Shown here: one piece after another, positions 45,689 through 56,566 of the stretch | Numbering within the stretch: position 1 is the first letter of the stretch | Layout of the letters: each line of letters starts with the position of its first letter | Assembly: GCA_015178975.1 (NCBI GenBank) | Contig: WHVD01000116.1 | Coordinates: 210,848-274,847 of the forward strand | Source: Hysterangium stoloniferum | Lineage: Eukaryota > Basidiomycota > Agaricomycetes > Hysterangiales > Hysterangiaceae | DNA length: 64,000 bases | Direction: 5' to 3' | Notes under the pieces: generated by a model | Database searches by the model: none | Told to the model about the DNA's origin: nothing | The model's input: the letters and a program-made list of their open reading frames with translations, nothing else | Program-made: the position numbers and the translations under genes

Positions 45689-45899
45689 GGATTTTCAGTA
45701 GAGGCTTATTTTATATAAACTCCGCTAATCACTCATCAGATCCTTTACCCCATTTAAAGTCGGTTAAGGATCTAACATGTGATTGGTGGGTTTAGGATCC
45801 TTAGAAGATCCTTAATCAATTTTAACTCTTATAAAGATCCAATGGATAACTATTGGACTTTATATACAATACGGCTCTACTAAGGATCCTAAAGTTTGT
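45689..45899. mobile_element. MITE-like element, right arm copy
   Basis: GGATTTTCAGTAGAGG followed by CTTATTTTATATAAACTCC at one end; the reverse complement of the other end is GGATCCTTAGTAGAGCC followed by a related stretch. Mirror of 9548-9747. Confidence 0.5.
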
Positions 45900-47044
45900 T
45901 AGAGAGAGGGGTTATCCTGGTGATTAGAGCCTCAACACACTTTTATTCAGATATTCCATAAGGCTACAAAGACGGTTAGGGCTTGATCTGTCATTCAATA
46001 TTTGTTGTGAGTCAAACAGACACCGGGTGTGTAAGCACCCAAAACAGTCATTTGCAATTATGCTCTATACCCTTCTAAGGCATACTGAGCAGGTTGTTGT
46101 GGATCAAGACTTACACATGCCTGAAAGAGTCTGAGGCTCTCAGAGGAAAATGAGGTGACTATTGATTGTGCATCAGACCCATTGTTACATTCTTTTCTTT
46201 GTTCTTCTTTTTTTGTCCTTCTTTCTTTGTCCCAATCCCTCATCGCCACTTAGAATTGTCTTGGTTTTTTTTCCCTTTCTGTTTTTCTTTGACATAAGTA
46301 CTCAGGTTTCTTTTGACATCGAATACCTCAGTTGATTCTCTATTCACATCGACTGAGGTACATTTTATTCATGCTCAGTATTTCCGATAGCACATTAACA
46401 CTTTGGTAGACATTATATCTGTTATTGGTACCACAGTCAATTCTAGTCAATTCTCTCTTCGCATCAACTGAGACGTTATATCTACTATACAGGTCTGGAT
46501 ATCTTTTGAGGCATTGTACCTTCTTTTACTTGTGAATCTTCTTCTACATTTATTATTAATATAGGGGACAGAATGTTAGGAACCTGGATGAGCTACTAAG
46601 GAATGGATAACAATGAAATGGTTATTCAATCAGACTTTCAAATTATTTTGTGTCTTTTCCATATTGGTATATCCCTCATGGTCAATATCAATAGCATTTA
46701 ACTTTTACTATTCCAATACACTTTACCCGCTTAGTCAATTGATATCATTTCTTTCAGTAAAGCATCGTCAAAATGTGGAGTGTCACAACAGACCCGGGTC
46801 TTCATATTTACCCCTTTGTCTTGACACCATTCAGAAATTAGAAATGAATATCCCTATGTACAATAATACGGATGCAATGGATTCAAAGCCTTGAACTGAT
46901 TGTACCAAGAATGATGAATCCCCCAGTATGAAGGACACTGGCGACTATGGCACCTATTCTACCATAAGGCCTAACAGGAGCAGACATGGTGGCGGACTTT
47001 GAATTTGGCAGGCCACCACCATTGTCTTAGACAATAAGGGGTAA

Positions 47045-47251
47045 TGTTAAGTTTTCGTGGTGCTGTTCCTAGACTGTATAACTTTCCATTTGTCTGAGTG
47101 AGGTGGCAGTACTCGTTGAAAAACGGATAAGGACTAAACAAATACAAATAGACCTTATATAATCCAAAATATGTGGTGAATTCCCAACTGCAGCGACCTG
47201 AGCCCTAATGCTTGTGATCCCTCGCAAACCCAAATCCCAGCAAAGTCAACA
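47045..47251. repeat. Left LTR of the TRIM-like element
   Basis: 207 bp; differs from the right copy at about ten positions by hand comparison, mostly transitions, plus a small indel. Confidence 0.85.
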
Positions 47252-47709
47252 CACTCCCTCGAGCATAAGGGGCTCACAGTGACCATCCCCACTCCCTCAA
47301 ACAGATATCCATACTGTCCAAGTCTCCCCACAGCCCGAGCACTTCCTGAAGTTCAGCAACTCCCAATCTGAACCAAAATGCCTCTACCGTGAATAGCAAG
47401 CCTCCCAGTCCAAGCTCCCTTGGGAAGTGTGATGGCAGATGGTGATGTCTAAACAGTGATCTGGGACAAACTTGACCTGACTCAGTATTCTGCACAGTCC
47501 TTCATGCCGGCAGTGAAAGTGGATTGTTTATGAGTGATAAGTCTTGTGTGGTGTGTGAGAATGATGGTGGTATGTGAGTGGTGGTATGTGAAGAGTGAAA
47601 TCTGTGCAACGAATGACAGTGCGTGGAATGGTGATTTGTAGCAACAAGATCAAAGGTGGTCTGCACAGCACCTAGCTTTGGTTAACGGTAGCTAGCCATG
47701 ATCTGTTTA

Positions 47710-47915
47710 TGTTAAGTTTTTGTGGTGCTGTTCCTAGACCGTATAACTTTCCATTTGTCTGAGTGAGGTGGCAGTACTCGTTGTAAACGGATAAGGACTA
47801 AACAAATACAAATAGACCTTATATAATCCAAAATACGTGGTGAATTCCCAACCACAGTGACCTGAGCCCTAATGCTCGTGATCCCTTGCAAACCCAAATC
47901 CCAGAAAAGTCAACA
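47710..47915. repeat. Right LTR of the TRIM-like element
   Basis: 206 bp, TGTTAAGTTTTTGTGG..GTCAACA. Confidence 0.85.
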
Positions 47916-47960
47916 GGTAAGAGAGAAGGTACTATAATTTTCCGATCACTACAGTGTTTC

Positions 47961-48227
47961 TGTTGAAAAAAAGGAACCTCAAGAACCTAATAGTAGTTTA
48001 ACTCAGTCACGTTGTAGGTAAGGTAACGGACTGATATATTATGTACCTAATAGTAGTTTAACTAATAAACAACTATTAGTTACAGTAAGGCGAGTAGCTT
48101 AGGATCTTAACTCACCTCAGTCACGTTGTAGGTAAGGTAACGGACTGAGGTGTTTCTACTATGGTCGACTACCTTATATAGCAACCGGTCGGCTCCGAGT
48201 GAGTGACGCGTAAGCCTAAATTCAACA
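47961..48227. repeat. Solo LTR with GTTTC target duplication and internal repeats
   Basis: TGTTGAAAAAAAGG..CTAAATTCAACA, 267 bp, with GTTTC on both sides (47956-47960, 48228-48232). The terminal TGTTGAA/TTCAACA is shared with the copia LTRs in this window. A 33-bp motif starting CTCAGTCACGTTGTAGG and a CTAATAGTAGTTTAACT motif each occur twice. A TATATAG box is near 48174. Confidence 0.85.
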
Positions 48228-48360
48228 GTTTCAGACTACTACTATTATCAAAAATCCTTGAAGCTCATGGTTATGAATTATATTTTGGCCAACGACCTAT
48301 TATTTGTTGTCAGGGGACTTAGTCTAATATTGCTAGCATAAATAGGTGAACTCCCCACTA

Positions 48361-50640
48361 GTCTTTGTCGAATTGGAGCCTTGTCCTACTCCGTGCATTC
48401 CTCTTTGTAAGAGCTCAAACGGAAGGATTACGCTATCTCCAAAACCTGACACTGTGCTTGATCGACTGTTTTAATTGCCGTTATTTCTCAGGTAGTCATA
48501 ATATGTGGGATGCCTACTTCAAGTACTCTAAAGGATGTGAATACATTTCTTCTTTCTTCACCGGAGCCATACATCCTTCATGGATCTTGGCCGCACCGCT
48601 GACAACAGTTGGACTACCACACCCTTGGACGACTTCTATAATTCACACAATGCCGCTGAAGTTCAATGTCTACACGAGGAACATCCCGGTGAGGATGATC
48701 CTCTTGTTTCTGGGTCACTTGGGGTCACACAAAGTACGCACGCAACGCCAATGCGATACCATTTATAGTCTCACATTTCAGATGGCATGTTATAGCGTTT
48801 GGTGATGTGATCCACACTCCCCACAGCAACTATGATAACCATACTTTTGTTTATATTGGAGTTGACAGTGGAAACATAATCCATGTAAGTCATGGGAAGG
48901 AATATGAACCAGCAATAAAGCGCATTGGGGAACGGTAAAATGGACGAAATACATGTCTGGAACTAATCTGTGGAGAATCGGACCAAGGATTACGGTGTCT
49001 AAAATGGAAGGCATTTTATTAATGAAGCACAAAATGTAGCCGAGGGTTGGAAAGAATTATTCATTCAACGCTGCCTCCGTCCGATTCTGCGTATGACATC
49101 CCTGAGGTTCTTGTCCCTTGATATTATTGGTCGGACCACCGTGAGAATCCTCAGTGTACGAGGGCTCATGGTGTGATGTACGAGTCATTGTCTCACCACG
49201 AGAGTAAGGGTCTGAATGCTCATGTCGGATGCCGGTCTGTGTCGTGGATTGAAGAGAGCAAAGAAAGACTGTCTGTCCATTCCTGGTGACTGTCAAGGTT
49301 CACAGATAAGGGATGGCTGTTAGACCCGTCTACACAGCTGAATGTGGATGATAAGGCACATTGTCCCGTGGTCAGGTTGCCACCGCGAGTTATATTATTT
49401 ATTAGCTCTAACTTAACAATGGCGAGCAAATTTAATTGAAAATGTTGCTCTTAAATGTCAGGTCTGTATTGAATCCGTGTCGCATGCCCACCGAATGATG
49501 GCGAGTTGCACTTGCTGGCCAGGCACGCCGCGATCTCCAAACATTCTGCCGGAATATCAAATTGTCTATATGGATTTCAATATGTATGCCAGGGGGCGCA
49601 GCCTGTGTCACATTTTGGTGAATGTTACGTGTAGCTTTCCCCACAACCGCTGGAACTTCCCCATGGACCCGCCCAACATTGATTAACCTTCTACTTCATC
49701 ACCAGTATCTGCACGACACGCATCTTCATCACCTGTGAGAAACGAAGCTTGCTTGCCCGCTTCATACCTTCTTTTGAGTTATATTGAACTCATAAGTCGT
49801 CCTCGGAGTCGGGTCGATCAATGTCACATCCCCATCACGAATCGCGAGGGATCGATCATACCTTCAGTCTTTCTCGACATCACGATATTTGTCGACGGGC
49901 CGATCAGTCTATCTTCCTATGTCGATGACCTCTGGCCCCCACTCACCAATCAACAACGCAGGTTTTTTCACATGACAGACTTTGATATATTAGATTCATG
50001 GCATTTTAGATGTATTGTTTGCACAACTTCCACATGTGGACACTGTCATCGGACACAGTGAATAGGATATAGCCACCCTCTTTAGACTGTTACTAGCGGT
50101 TTCGTTCAGATTTGATCTACAATCAGATGTCCACGTTGTGTGGCAAGCAGCAACTAATAGAATACCAGCTCCTGATATTAATATGGGACATGTCATACAA
50201 TTTGCACATAATCACATGTACCGTAATGAATACACGGGATTTAGCCGACCGTATATTAATTGACATGCAGTATCGCGGATAGATATCCCTTCCACGTATG
50301 CTCATATGGATTATAGTGGCCACTTGCCTACGCAGCCTGGGCAGAGACGAGCGATGTACAGGCTTCGGGCAAAACGCTGATTTTACCATTTACTCCGAAA
50401 AAGGGGACAAAATGACGTTTTTGGTTGCCGACGACCTTCCATGCTTCTATGAGTGACAGATTGGAAATATTAGCGTCTGGCGCCATGCCACTGAATAATC
50501 CAATTATATTACCCATGGGCTCATCACATTCAAATATCCATCTTTTCTAATAAGCGAAGATAAGTCATCGGCCACCGCCCTGGCACTCCATGTTCGGAAT
50601 TTCAGGCCCCTCCGCCGCACTATAACCACAAACTGTCTAC
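48361..50640 (+). pseudogene. Unrecognised decayed coding region(s)
   Basis: No repeat partner exists in the window. Plus-strand readings look protein-like for long stretches but change frame often. Examples are LGRTADNSWTTTPLDDFYNS and CLHEEHPGEDDPLVSGS (48580-48720), FVYIGVDSGNIIHVSHGKEY (48840-48900), HRENPQCTRAHGVMYESLSH (49140-49195) and NMGHVIQFAHNHMYRNEYTG (50170-50240). The codon-like pattern suggests one or two genes of more than 500 residues inactivated recently enough to remain readable. I cannot assign a family, and I could not find splice sites that join the pieces. Confidence 0.35.
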
Positions 50641-50948
50641 AAAACGTCCCTTCGACATCTCCTACGTGTCATCTTCAACGTAAACTTCCAATTTCTGCTG
50701 CTCGCCCTCTATATCTACTGGTGTCCAAAATGTCATTTTTAAAAGCCACCTGGGATTCAATCTGCTCTATCGGCAAACGCTCATCAACTCCAGGCCGCGA
50801 AGACCCTACTCAAGACCCTCCCCGTGGTGCCTCCCCGTCTCCAACCTTACCCACGCATACCACAATATTTCGATGCGTGGGATGATATCTCGTGGGACAT
50901 ACTCTCTGAAACACCTCTCGGTGTGTATCGTAATACGTTCTTCATCAC

Positions 50949-52160
50949 ATGGATTTTGTTGAGACACCATTAACAGGCGAGACAGATGAGTCCATTGATT
51001 CACCACCACCACTATACGAGGATACGATGGCGTCGATCCCCTCGTTTTCGCAGGAAGTGAGACGGGTTCTCAATTCTGGGTCCACCACCGATTTGTGGTT
51101 ATACTCTCGAAAATCACCCTCACCACCTCTTGACGATGCAGAGGATCATTTATCAACAATTTCATGTGAGTGACTGAGTCTACTGTTAGTTCCATTAATT
51201 GATTGTCGTCATTGGTTGTAGATCACGGTTATTCCAAGTTCCTAGATGGAACGAAAGAAGATACTCACCTGCAAATTGTGAGGAAATCTTACGATAATTC
51301 TTCAATTATTCCGTGTGAGTTCTTCATCCCTCCCCTTGAGATACAACTGAGGAATCAAATAGCATTATTGTCGGAATCATCCTTTGATTGGTCAGATGTG
51401 AACATTCCTTACTCTAGTATCGTTGAGAGAGTATACTATGGCTCTCAGAATGGCGGTAAGCACCACAGGTGAATGAGGATCTCACACTCACTAACGTATT
51501 TGGGACGGGCTAGATCTGAACAACATCACCCAGGGACCCACCAAGTCACACAGAGCCAAGAGACAACGGGAGGACGACAACCCCAGGTCTGAGCCGCCAA
51601 AGCGGAAAAGGACTACCTCACCTCCCCCTGTCTCTCCAAACCACCATCAGACACTTTCCGGGAAGAGAAAAGTGGACGATAATGACAATGAGTATGTTCC
51701 AAAATACTCATCTCACCAGCATCCATCAGACATCGCATCCTCCCAACCAATGTCAAGAAGTGCAAAACGACAACGCATCAATAGCAGTGATCATTGTCAA
51801 TCAGATCAAGACGATGGTGGAATTGAGAAGGATCATAATGAGGAATTGCCAGGTCCCTCCTCTTGACCAGCTGGGGTCAGGGATAGATATGGGTCAGATC
51901 ACTCGCAGGTTCAGGGGAAAAAGCTGTGTACACCCCGCAACGATACATCAAACTGTGAGGAAAAACAAGGAGACAAGGTTCACATGTGTAGCATGTGCCC
52001 TTCTTCTGGGTTTTCAAGAGCAACCGATCTGAAGTGTCACTTAGAAACAACTCAGCAACACAAGCCGGTTGCCCAACATTTCTGTCCCATATGCAATGCG
52101 CCGTTCCCCTGGAAGGATACAATGAAGAGACATTTTAAGCAATGCTGTGGAGATCGCTGA
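50949..52160 (+). pseudogene. C2H2 zinc-finger protein gene, three exons, one in-frame stop
   Basis: Exons are 50949-51165, 51222-51455 and 51514-52160. The introns of 56 and 58 nt have clean GTGAGT..TTGTAG and GTAAGC..GGCTAG ends, and the frame is kept through both. The start MDFVETPLTG is the first ATG of the open exon. The protein is acidic and Ser/Pro-rich, with a basic PPKRKRTTS nuclear-localisation-like stretch. It ends with a C2H2-like CSMCPSSGFSRATDLKCHLE..H and CPICNAPFPWKDTMKRHFKQC (C-x2-C-x12-H-x3-C). A TGA at 51864-51866 lies before the fingers in the same frame. The inverted copy has the same TGA, so either the stop predates the duplication or the true product ends there. A nuclear DNA-binding role is inferred from the fingers. 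Confidence 0.65.
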
Positions 52161-52866
52161 AAGTAACCTTTGTGACGTGCGCATACCAAAAAGCCACTGG
52201 CTTCATCTGAACTCCCACTGACTGCATGCCACAAAGGTTACTTTCAGCGATCTCCGCGGCATTGCTTAAAATGTCTCTTAATTGTATCCTTCCGGGGGAA
52301 CAGCGTGTTGCATATGGGACAGAAATGTTGGGCAACCGGCTTGTGTCACTGAGCTGTTTCTAAGTGACACTTTAGACCAGTTGCTCTTGTAAACCTAGAA
52401 GAAGGGCACATGCTACACATGTGAACCTTCTCTCCTTGTTTTTTCTCATGGTTTGACATATCATTGCGAGGCGTACGCAGCCTTTTCCCCTGAACCTGTG
52501 AGCAATCTGACACATATCTAGCCCTGACCCCAGCTGGTCAAGAGGAGGGACCTGGCAATTCCTCATTATGATCCTTCTCAATTCCACCATTGTCTTGATC
52601 TGATTGACAACAATCACTGCTATTGATGCGTTGTCATTTTGCACTTCTTGACATTGGTTGAGAGGATGCAATGTCTGATGGATGCCGGTGAGATGAGTAT
52701 TTTGGAACATACTCATTGTCATTATCATCCACTTTCTCTTCCCAGAAAGTGCTGGGTGGTGGTTTGGAGAGACAGGGGGAGGTGAGGTAGTCCTTTTCCG
52801 CTTTGGGGGCTCAGACCTGGGGTTGTCATCCTCCCGTTGTCTCTTGCTGCTGTGTGACTTGGTGGG
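51537..52866. repeat. 0.64-kb inverted repeat (hairpin) built from the last exon of the zinc-finger gene
   Basis: The left arm 51537-52174 and right arm 52230-52866 are reverse complements with scattered substitutions; the spacer is 55 nt (52175-52229). The spacer itself contains AAAAGCCACTGGCTTCATC, which is complementary to the sequence just outside the right arm (52866-52900), so the rearrangement involved more than one step. A transcript crossing the centre could fold into a long double strand. Confidence 0.9.
52244..52866 (-). pseudogene. Inverted copy of exon 3 of the zinc-finger gene
   Basis: On the minus strand it encodes the same exon from the basic PPKRKR region to the fingers, with the shared TGA. 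The second finger reads CPICNTLFPRKDTIKRHFKQC. An additional stop is present in the first finger (TAQ followed by TGA). Exons 1 and 2 are not duplicated, so this copy has no start. Confidence 0.75.
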
Positions 52867-53340
52867 TGGGAGTTCATATCAAGCCAGTGGCTTTTTGGTA
52901 TGTTGACATTTAATAGAGTCTCTTATTTTTCGACTTACACACAATATACCACAGATATACTTTAAAGTAACGTCTGCGATGTGCGGTCGGCGGGAGTTCA
53001 GATCAATCCAGTGGATCTGTGGCAAGTTGACATTTTATCCCGAGTCTCTTATTTTCAACTGAAACCCATTTTTCATCAAGACAATCAACTCACACCATCA
53101 CACGACCTCGAGATTCTATCCATCCCTGCCATCCATCAATGTAGATACCTATGCCTCCTTTTGTATTTTTTGCTTCGTTACATTTTTTCATTGTTTTCCT
53201 TGTACGTTGGTACATAGTCTATTTACATCTATCTACAATTAAAATGGGCTGAACACCTCCAGTGAGATGTAAACTCAATTTATAACAATGGTATCGCCCG
53301 TTTCTACCCAGGAATATATGTTCTGAAAGCTTCTGAAGCG
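52867..53340. other. Unique sequence with a short direct repeat; no gene
   Basis: GGGAGTTCA.ATCAA.CCAGTGG..GTTGACATTT and following bases occur at 52866-52945 and again at 52988-53060. No domain-bearing frame is seen. Confidence 0.5.
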
Positions 53341-53444
53341 AACTAGGGTCGTGTTTCCATTAGGGTGACACATCACGACACTCTGAAATTATATTGTTAA
53401 AAGTAGTAATCTCTATACTTCATTCTTGTAAGCCTGGCCACCTT

Positions 53445-53620
53445 ACCACATACGTCATCACCAACCTCTCCCATCAACCACTCATTGTTCCGCCACTTGG
53501 TAGCACCCTTGTGCCTTATCATGCGGTCATCATCACCAACCTCTCCCATCAGCCACTCATTGATCCGCCACTTTATTGTTAAGTAGCACCCCTGTGCCTG
53601 ATCATGCGGTTCTTTGTTCT
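53445..53620. repeat. Tandem repeat, two copies of about 75-85 bp
   Basis: CATCACCAACCTCTCCCATC..CCACTCATTG..CCGCCACTT then GTAGCACCC.TGTGCCT.ATCATGCGGT is present twice. In the second copy the two halves are separated by TATTGTTAA, which is where the candidate LTR at 53577 begins. Confidence 0.75.
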
Positions 53621-53819
53621 TCCACCCCATTCACCTTGACTCTATATAAAAAACCCCATATCCTATAGTGATAGGATATCTTCTCTTTGACCATTAATCC
53701 TTTCCCCACTCTTCCCTAGGGAACCTCGCATTCACCTTGTATCCTACTGATATGTAAAAATAAAGAAAACTTAGTCCTGTCCATGTTGACCGAGTGAGGC
53801 TGATACCGACAGCCTTACA
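53577..53819 (+). repeat. Possible solo LTR
   Basis: TGTTAAGTAGCACCCC..CGACAGCCTTACA, 243 bp. Inside, in the expected order, are a TATATAAA box (53643) and an AATAAAG polyadenylation signal (53759). No convincing target duplication is seen, and its beginning overlaps the tandem repeat, so the call is tentative. Confidence 0.35.
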
Positions 53820-55589
53820 CTTTTTTTTTGACATCGACTTTCAATGCAAACACGTCACTTCGACCCGTTCACATCCATTCATTTTTCCATCCGACATCCT
53901 CATTCGACTCTCACAACCGTAATTTATCATTGTGCTGATTTCACCCACATTCAACACCTTCGAGGTATTGCACATACAAGCATCATTTTTGCCGTCATCG
54001 TCAACCGCCATTTTGAACCACTTCATAATCATAACTCCAACTTTGTGTCACACTCACAGTTGCACTCATAGTCACACACACACTTGCTGCCAGTATCGCA
54101 CTTGCCACTGTCTATTGGTCATACAACGTTATTGTCAAACCAATTGAACCACCCCATGCTTGGCCCACACCCGTGAACCGTCCATCCTGCCTCGCTTAAC
54201 CGACACACCAACACCATTACTTACCCGTCTGGAAACGAGAAGGAGACGCCACCTTGGACCACCTCCTCTCCTCGTAGACTCCTTCTCACACACCACACTC
54301 ACACCACCCTCTACCTCAATGCCCATTATCGCCAACTCGCACTCTTCAGAAAGTGAAACCGATACAGACACTGAACGTGCTCCTCACACCTCGAGGCCTC
54401 GTCACTACCACAACTGACGGACGAAGAACAGAGGCTACTACTGTAGGACCATCAAGCCAACCATTCTTGGCCTGGCCCCAACCCTTGCACACCGCATACC
54501 TCTCGATGGCCATGCAGGCACACCTCACACTACTACTATATCTCGCCTTCCGCCTACACTGTTACTCGCTCGCTCGGAGACAGAAGGAGAGTCCAACTCA
54601 GACTACCTCCTCTCCTTGTAGAACTACTTGTGCTTTGTGTCTGTCCCACTACGACACATCGTCGCCTCTACCCACTACAGCACGTATCACATCCGCCACC
54701 CTTCAACATTCCTTTCAACGACCGTCACTCCACTTTGGTGCATTATCACATCTGTTCGTCTGTCCACCACTCAGCACATCGCCGGGGTTGGTATCGCATC
54801 TGTCACCCTCAATGTCCTGACACCTTTCAATGTTGAACCAACTCCATTTCGGGACACAGCTGCGTCAGCTCCATTATCTTATCAGCGCCGCATCCTTTGC
54901 ACCGCATTCAACACCCTCCATGCACCCAGAACCTGCTAGCAACTTCAGTCGGCAATGATTTCAATGTCGGTTCACAATACTTCAATGGATAACCGCTGCC
55001 TGTTCATGACCTTTCGTGCATTACCGTGTCTATTCCACCATCAGCCTGCAGTACCAAAGTGAACACGAAGCTCAATATGCACAACCATATGCAACGTATA
55101 ACCAAGGAAAAGCAGAAACCTACAAGGCAGTTTTTTCACCACCGTCCTCACTATCCTTGTCCTTGTCTCTGCCTCGCTTGCAGTTTGCATCATCACCCGT
55201 CAAGGTCCTCATAGATTTCATTGCTTGTCCAAACAGCACGCATCAACACTGCTTGCATCAACCCATTCTTCACATGACACGATGGGAGGAGAAATGAGGA
55301 GGAATCTGTGAGATGTAAGGGACTTAAACATTTCATCATAATGTCATAGATAAAGATATCCACACAATCCATGCTGTCAACTCCAACCTCATCATCTCAA
55401 GCATCACCCAAACCTATGATCGAAACATGGTGCTCCAGAGCCTCTATCCCAATCTCTCCACCATCATCCAGTGCCTCGAGTTTAAGTTGAGATGTCCAAG
55501 CAACACCTGCATCACCCTGCATTTTATTCACCGCTGCACACCAATCATAGTCCAGCATTACAGTATTCATCCGCAACATACCCAGGATT
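53820..55589. other. A/C-rich low-complexity sequence without a supported gene
   Basis: The plus strand is dominated by A, C and T, with CAC/ACC-rich runs, so all frames stay open for long stretches and give Thr/Ser/His/Pro-rich translations. A block at 54235-54295 (GGAGACGCCACCTTGG..CCTCCTCTCCTCGTAGA) is partly repeated at 54575-54632. No domain, start context or intron could be supported. Confidence 0.5.
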
Positions 55590-56118
55590 TCAACTGTTAC
55601 CGCTACCATAGCCAGTATTACCACTACCGCTACTGTTACCGCTACCACGGCCAGTATTACCACTACCACTACTGTTACCACTGCCACCGCACCAATACAT
55701 CTGTAAGTGCCAACAGCGGCCACAACTACCGCTACTGCACCACTACATCCGTAAGTGCAACAGCGGCCACAACTACCGCTACTGCACCACTGCATCCGTA
55801 AGTGCCAACAGCGACCACAACTACCGTTACCGCTACCGCACCACTACATCTGTAAGTGCCAATAGCGACCACCACTACTGCTACCACCACCGCTACCGTT
55901 ACCGCACCACTACATCTGTAAGTGCCTACAGCAACCACAACTACCGCTACCGCTACCATCACCGTAACCACTGCCGTAACCACTACCACTGCCGCTCACT
56001 ACCGCTGCCACTGCATCCATCGGCATTACCGCCCACTACCGCTGCCACTACATCCATCGGCATTACCGCCCACTGCCGCTCACTACCGTTGCCACTACAT
56101 CCGTCGGCATTACCGCAC
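55590..56118. repeat. Microsatellite and minisatellite cluster (CTACCR-rich)
   Basis: (A/G)CCGCTACCRTTACCACTA runs at 55593-55690. Then a unit of about 57 bp (ACTACATCYGTAAGTGCCAACAGC...) is repeated about four times to 55925, followed by CGCTACCACC-like runs. Last is a unit of about 36 bp (CACTACATCCATCGGCATTACCGCC) repeated three times to 56118. The retrotransposon on the right is inserted at the end of this array. Confidence 0.85.
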
Positions 56119-56566
56119 CTGTTATGTATTTCTAAGTTTTTTCCAATTTTTTAAACAATTTCCCCTAACAAATTGCGAAAACAAATATTCAAATGTAATT
56201 ATATTGCGACGATTAAATTGTACAATATTTGTTTGATTTATCCTGAATTTATACAATTTATTTTGTATTTTTATCTAATAAATTGAGCAAGTAATTGAAT
56301 TTCTACTTTTTATTCTTTTTTGATTAATATGTCGGCGACTCAGCGCTTATTCACAACGCGCGAGTAATCATGTGACATTCACATGATATTTCAAACTCCG
56401 ACGCTGACAAAATGCGATTTGAAATACTCGCGCATTATCAAGGTGAAATATATATATTTTTATATTATTATAATAAAATATTATATTTATAACTAATTAA
56501 AAGTAAATATAATAATTATATAATAATATAAAACCGGTCTGGCGCTTATTGCACAACGCGCGGGAA

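Larger units (their letters stand above)
42815..46680 (-). repeat. Right arm of the inverted duplication (partner 8757-11815)
   Basis: The reverse complement follows the left arm in order: unique part, copia remnant, MITE, and the segment ending ATATCCCTCATGG. The solo LTR 43058-43881 is the only large extra block. Without it the arm is about 3.04 kb, against 3.06 kb on the left. Confidence 0.85.
47045..47915. mobile_element. TRIM-like miniature LTR retrotransposon, GGTAA target duplication
   Basis: Two direct repeats of 207 and 206 bp (47045-47251 and 47710-47915), both TGTTAAGTTTT..AAAGTCAACA, enclose 458 bp without coding capacity. GGTAA lies on both outer sides (47040-47044, 47916-47920). 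The matching unoccupied site in the other copy of the host segment is at about 1687-1692. A polypurine tract and primer site are not obvious, so orientation is left open. Such an element would depend on proteins of another LTR retrotransposon. Confidence 0.85.
46668..48360. repeat. Second copy of the 1305-1787 segment, with two insertions
   Basis: Matches 1305-1690 up to GGTAA at 47040-47044, then the 871-bp miniature LTR element. It continues with GAGAGAAGGTACTATAATTT and is interrupted by a 267-bp solo LTR. After that about 60 bp are unmatched, and the match resumes with TCAGGGGACTTAGTCTAATATT to AATAGGTG. Reading the beginning on the minus strand gives IDIDHEGY, as in the MULE-type fragment at the left edge. 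Confidence 0.85.

Noticed and set aside
54353-54820. 155-codon frame in the A/C-rich region
   Set aside because: Compositional bias keeps all frames open; no domain, intron or conserved repeat supports it.
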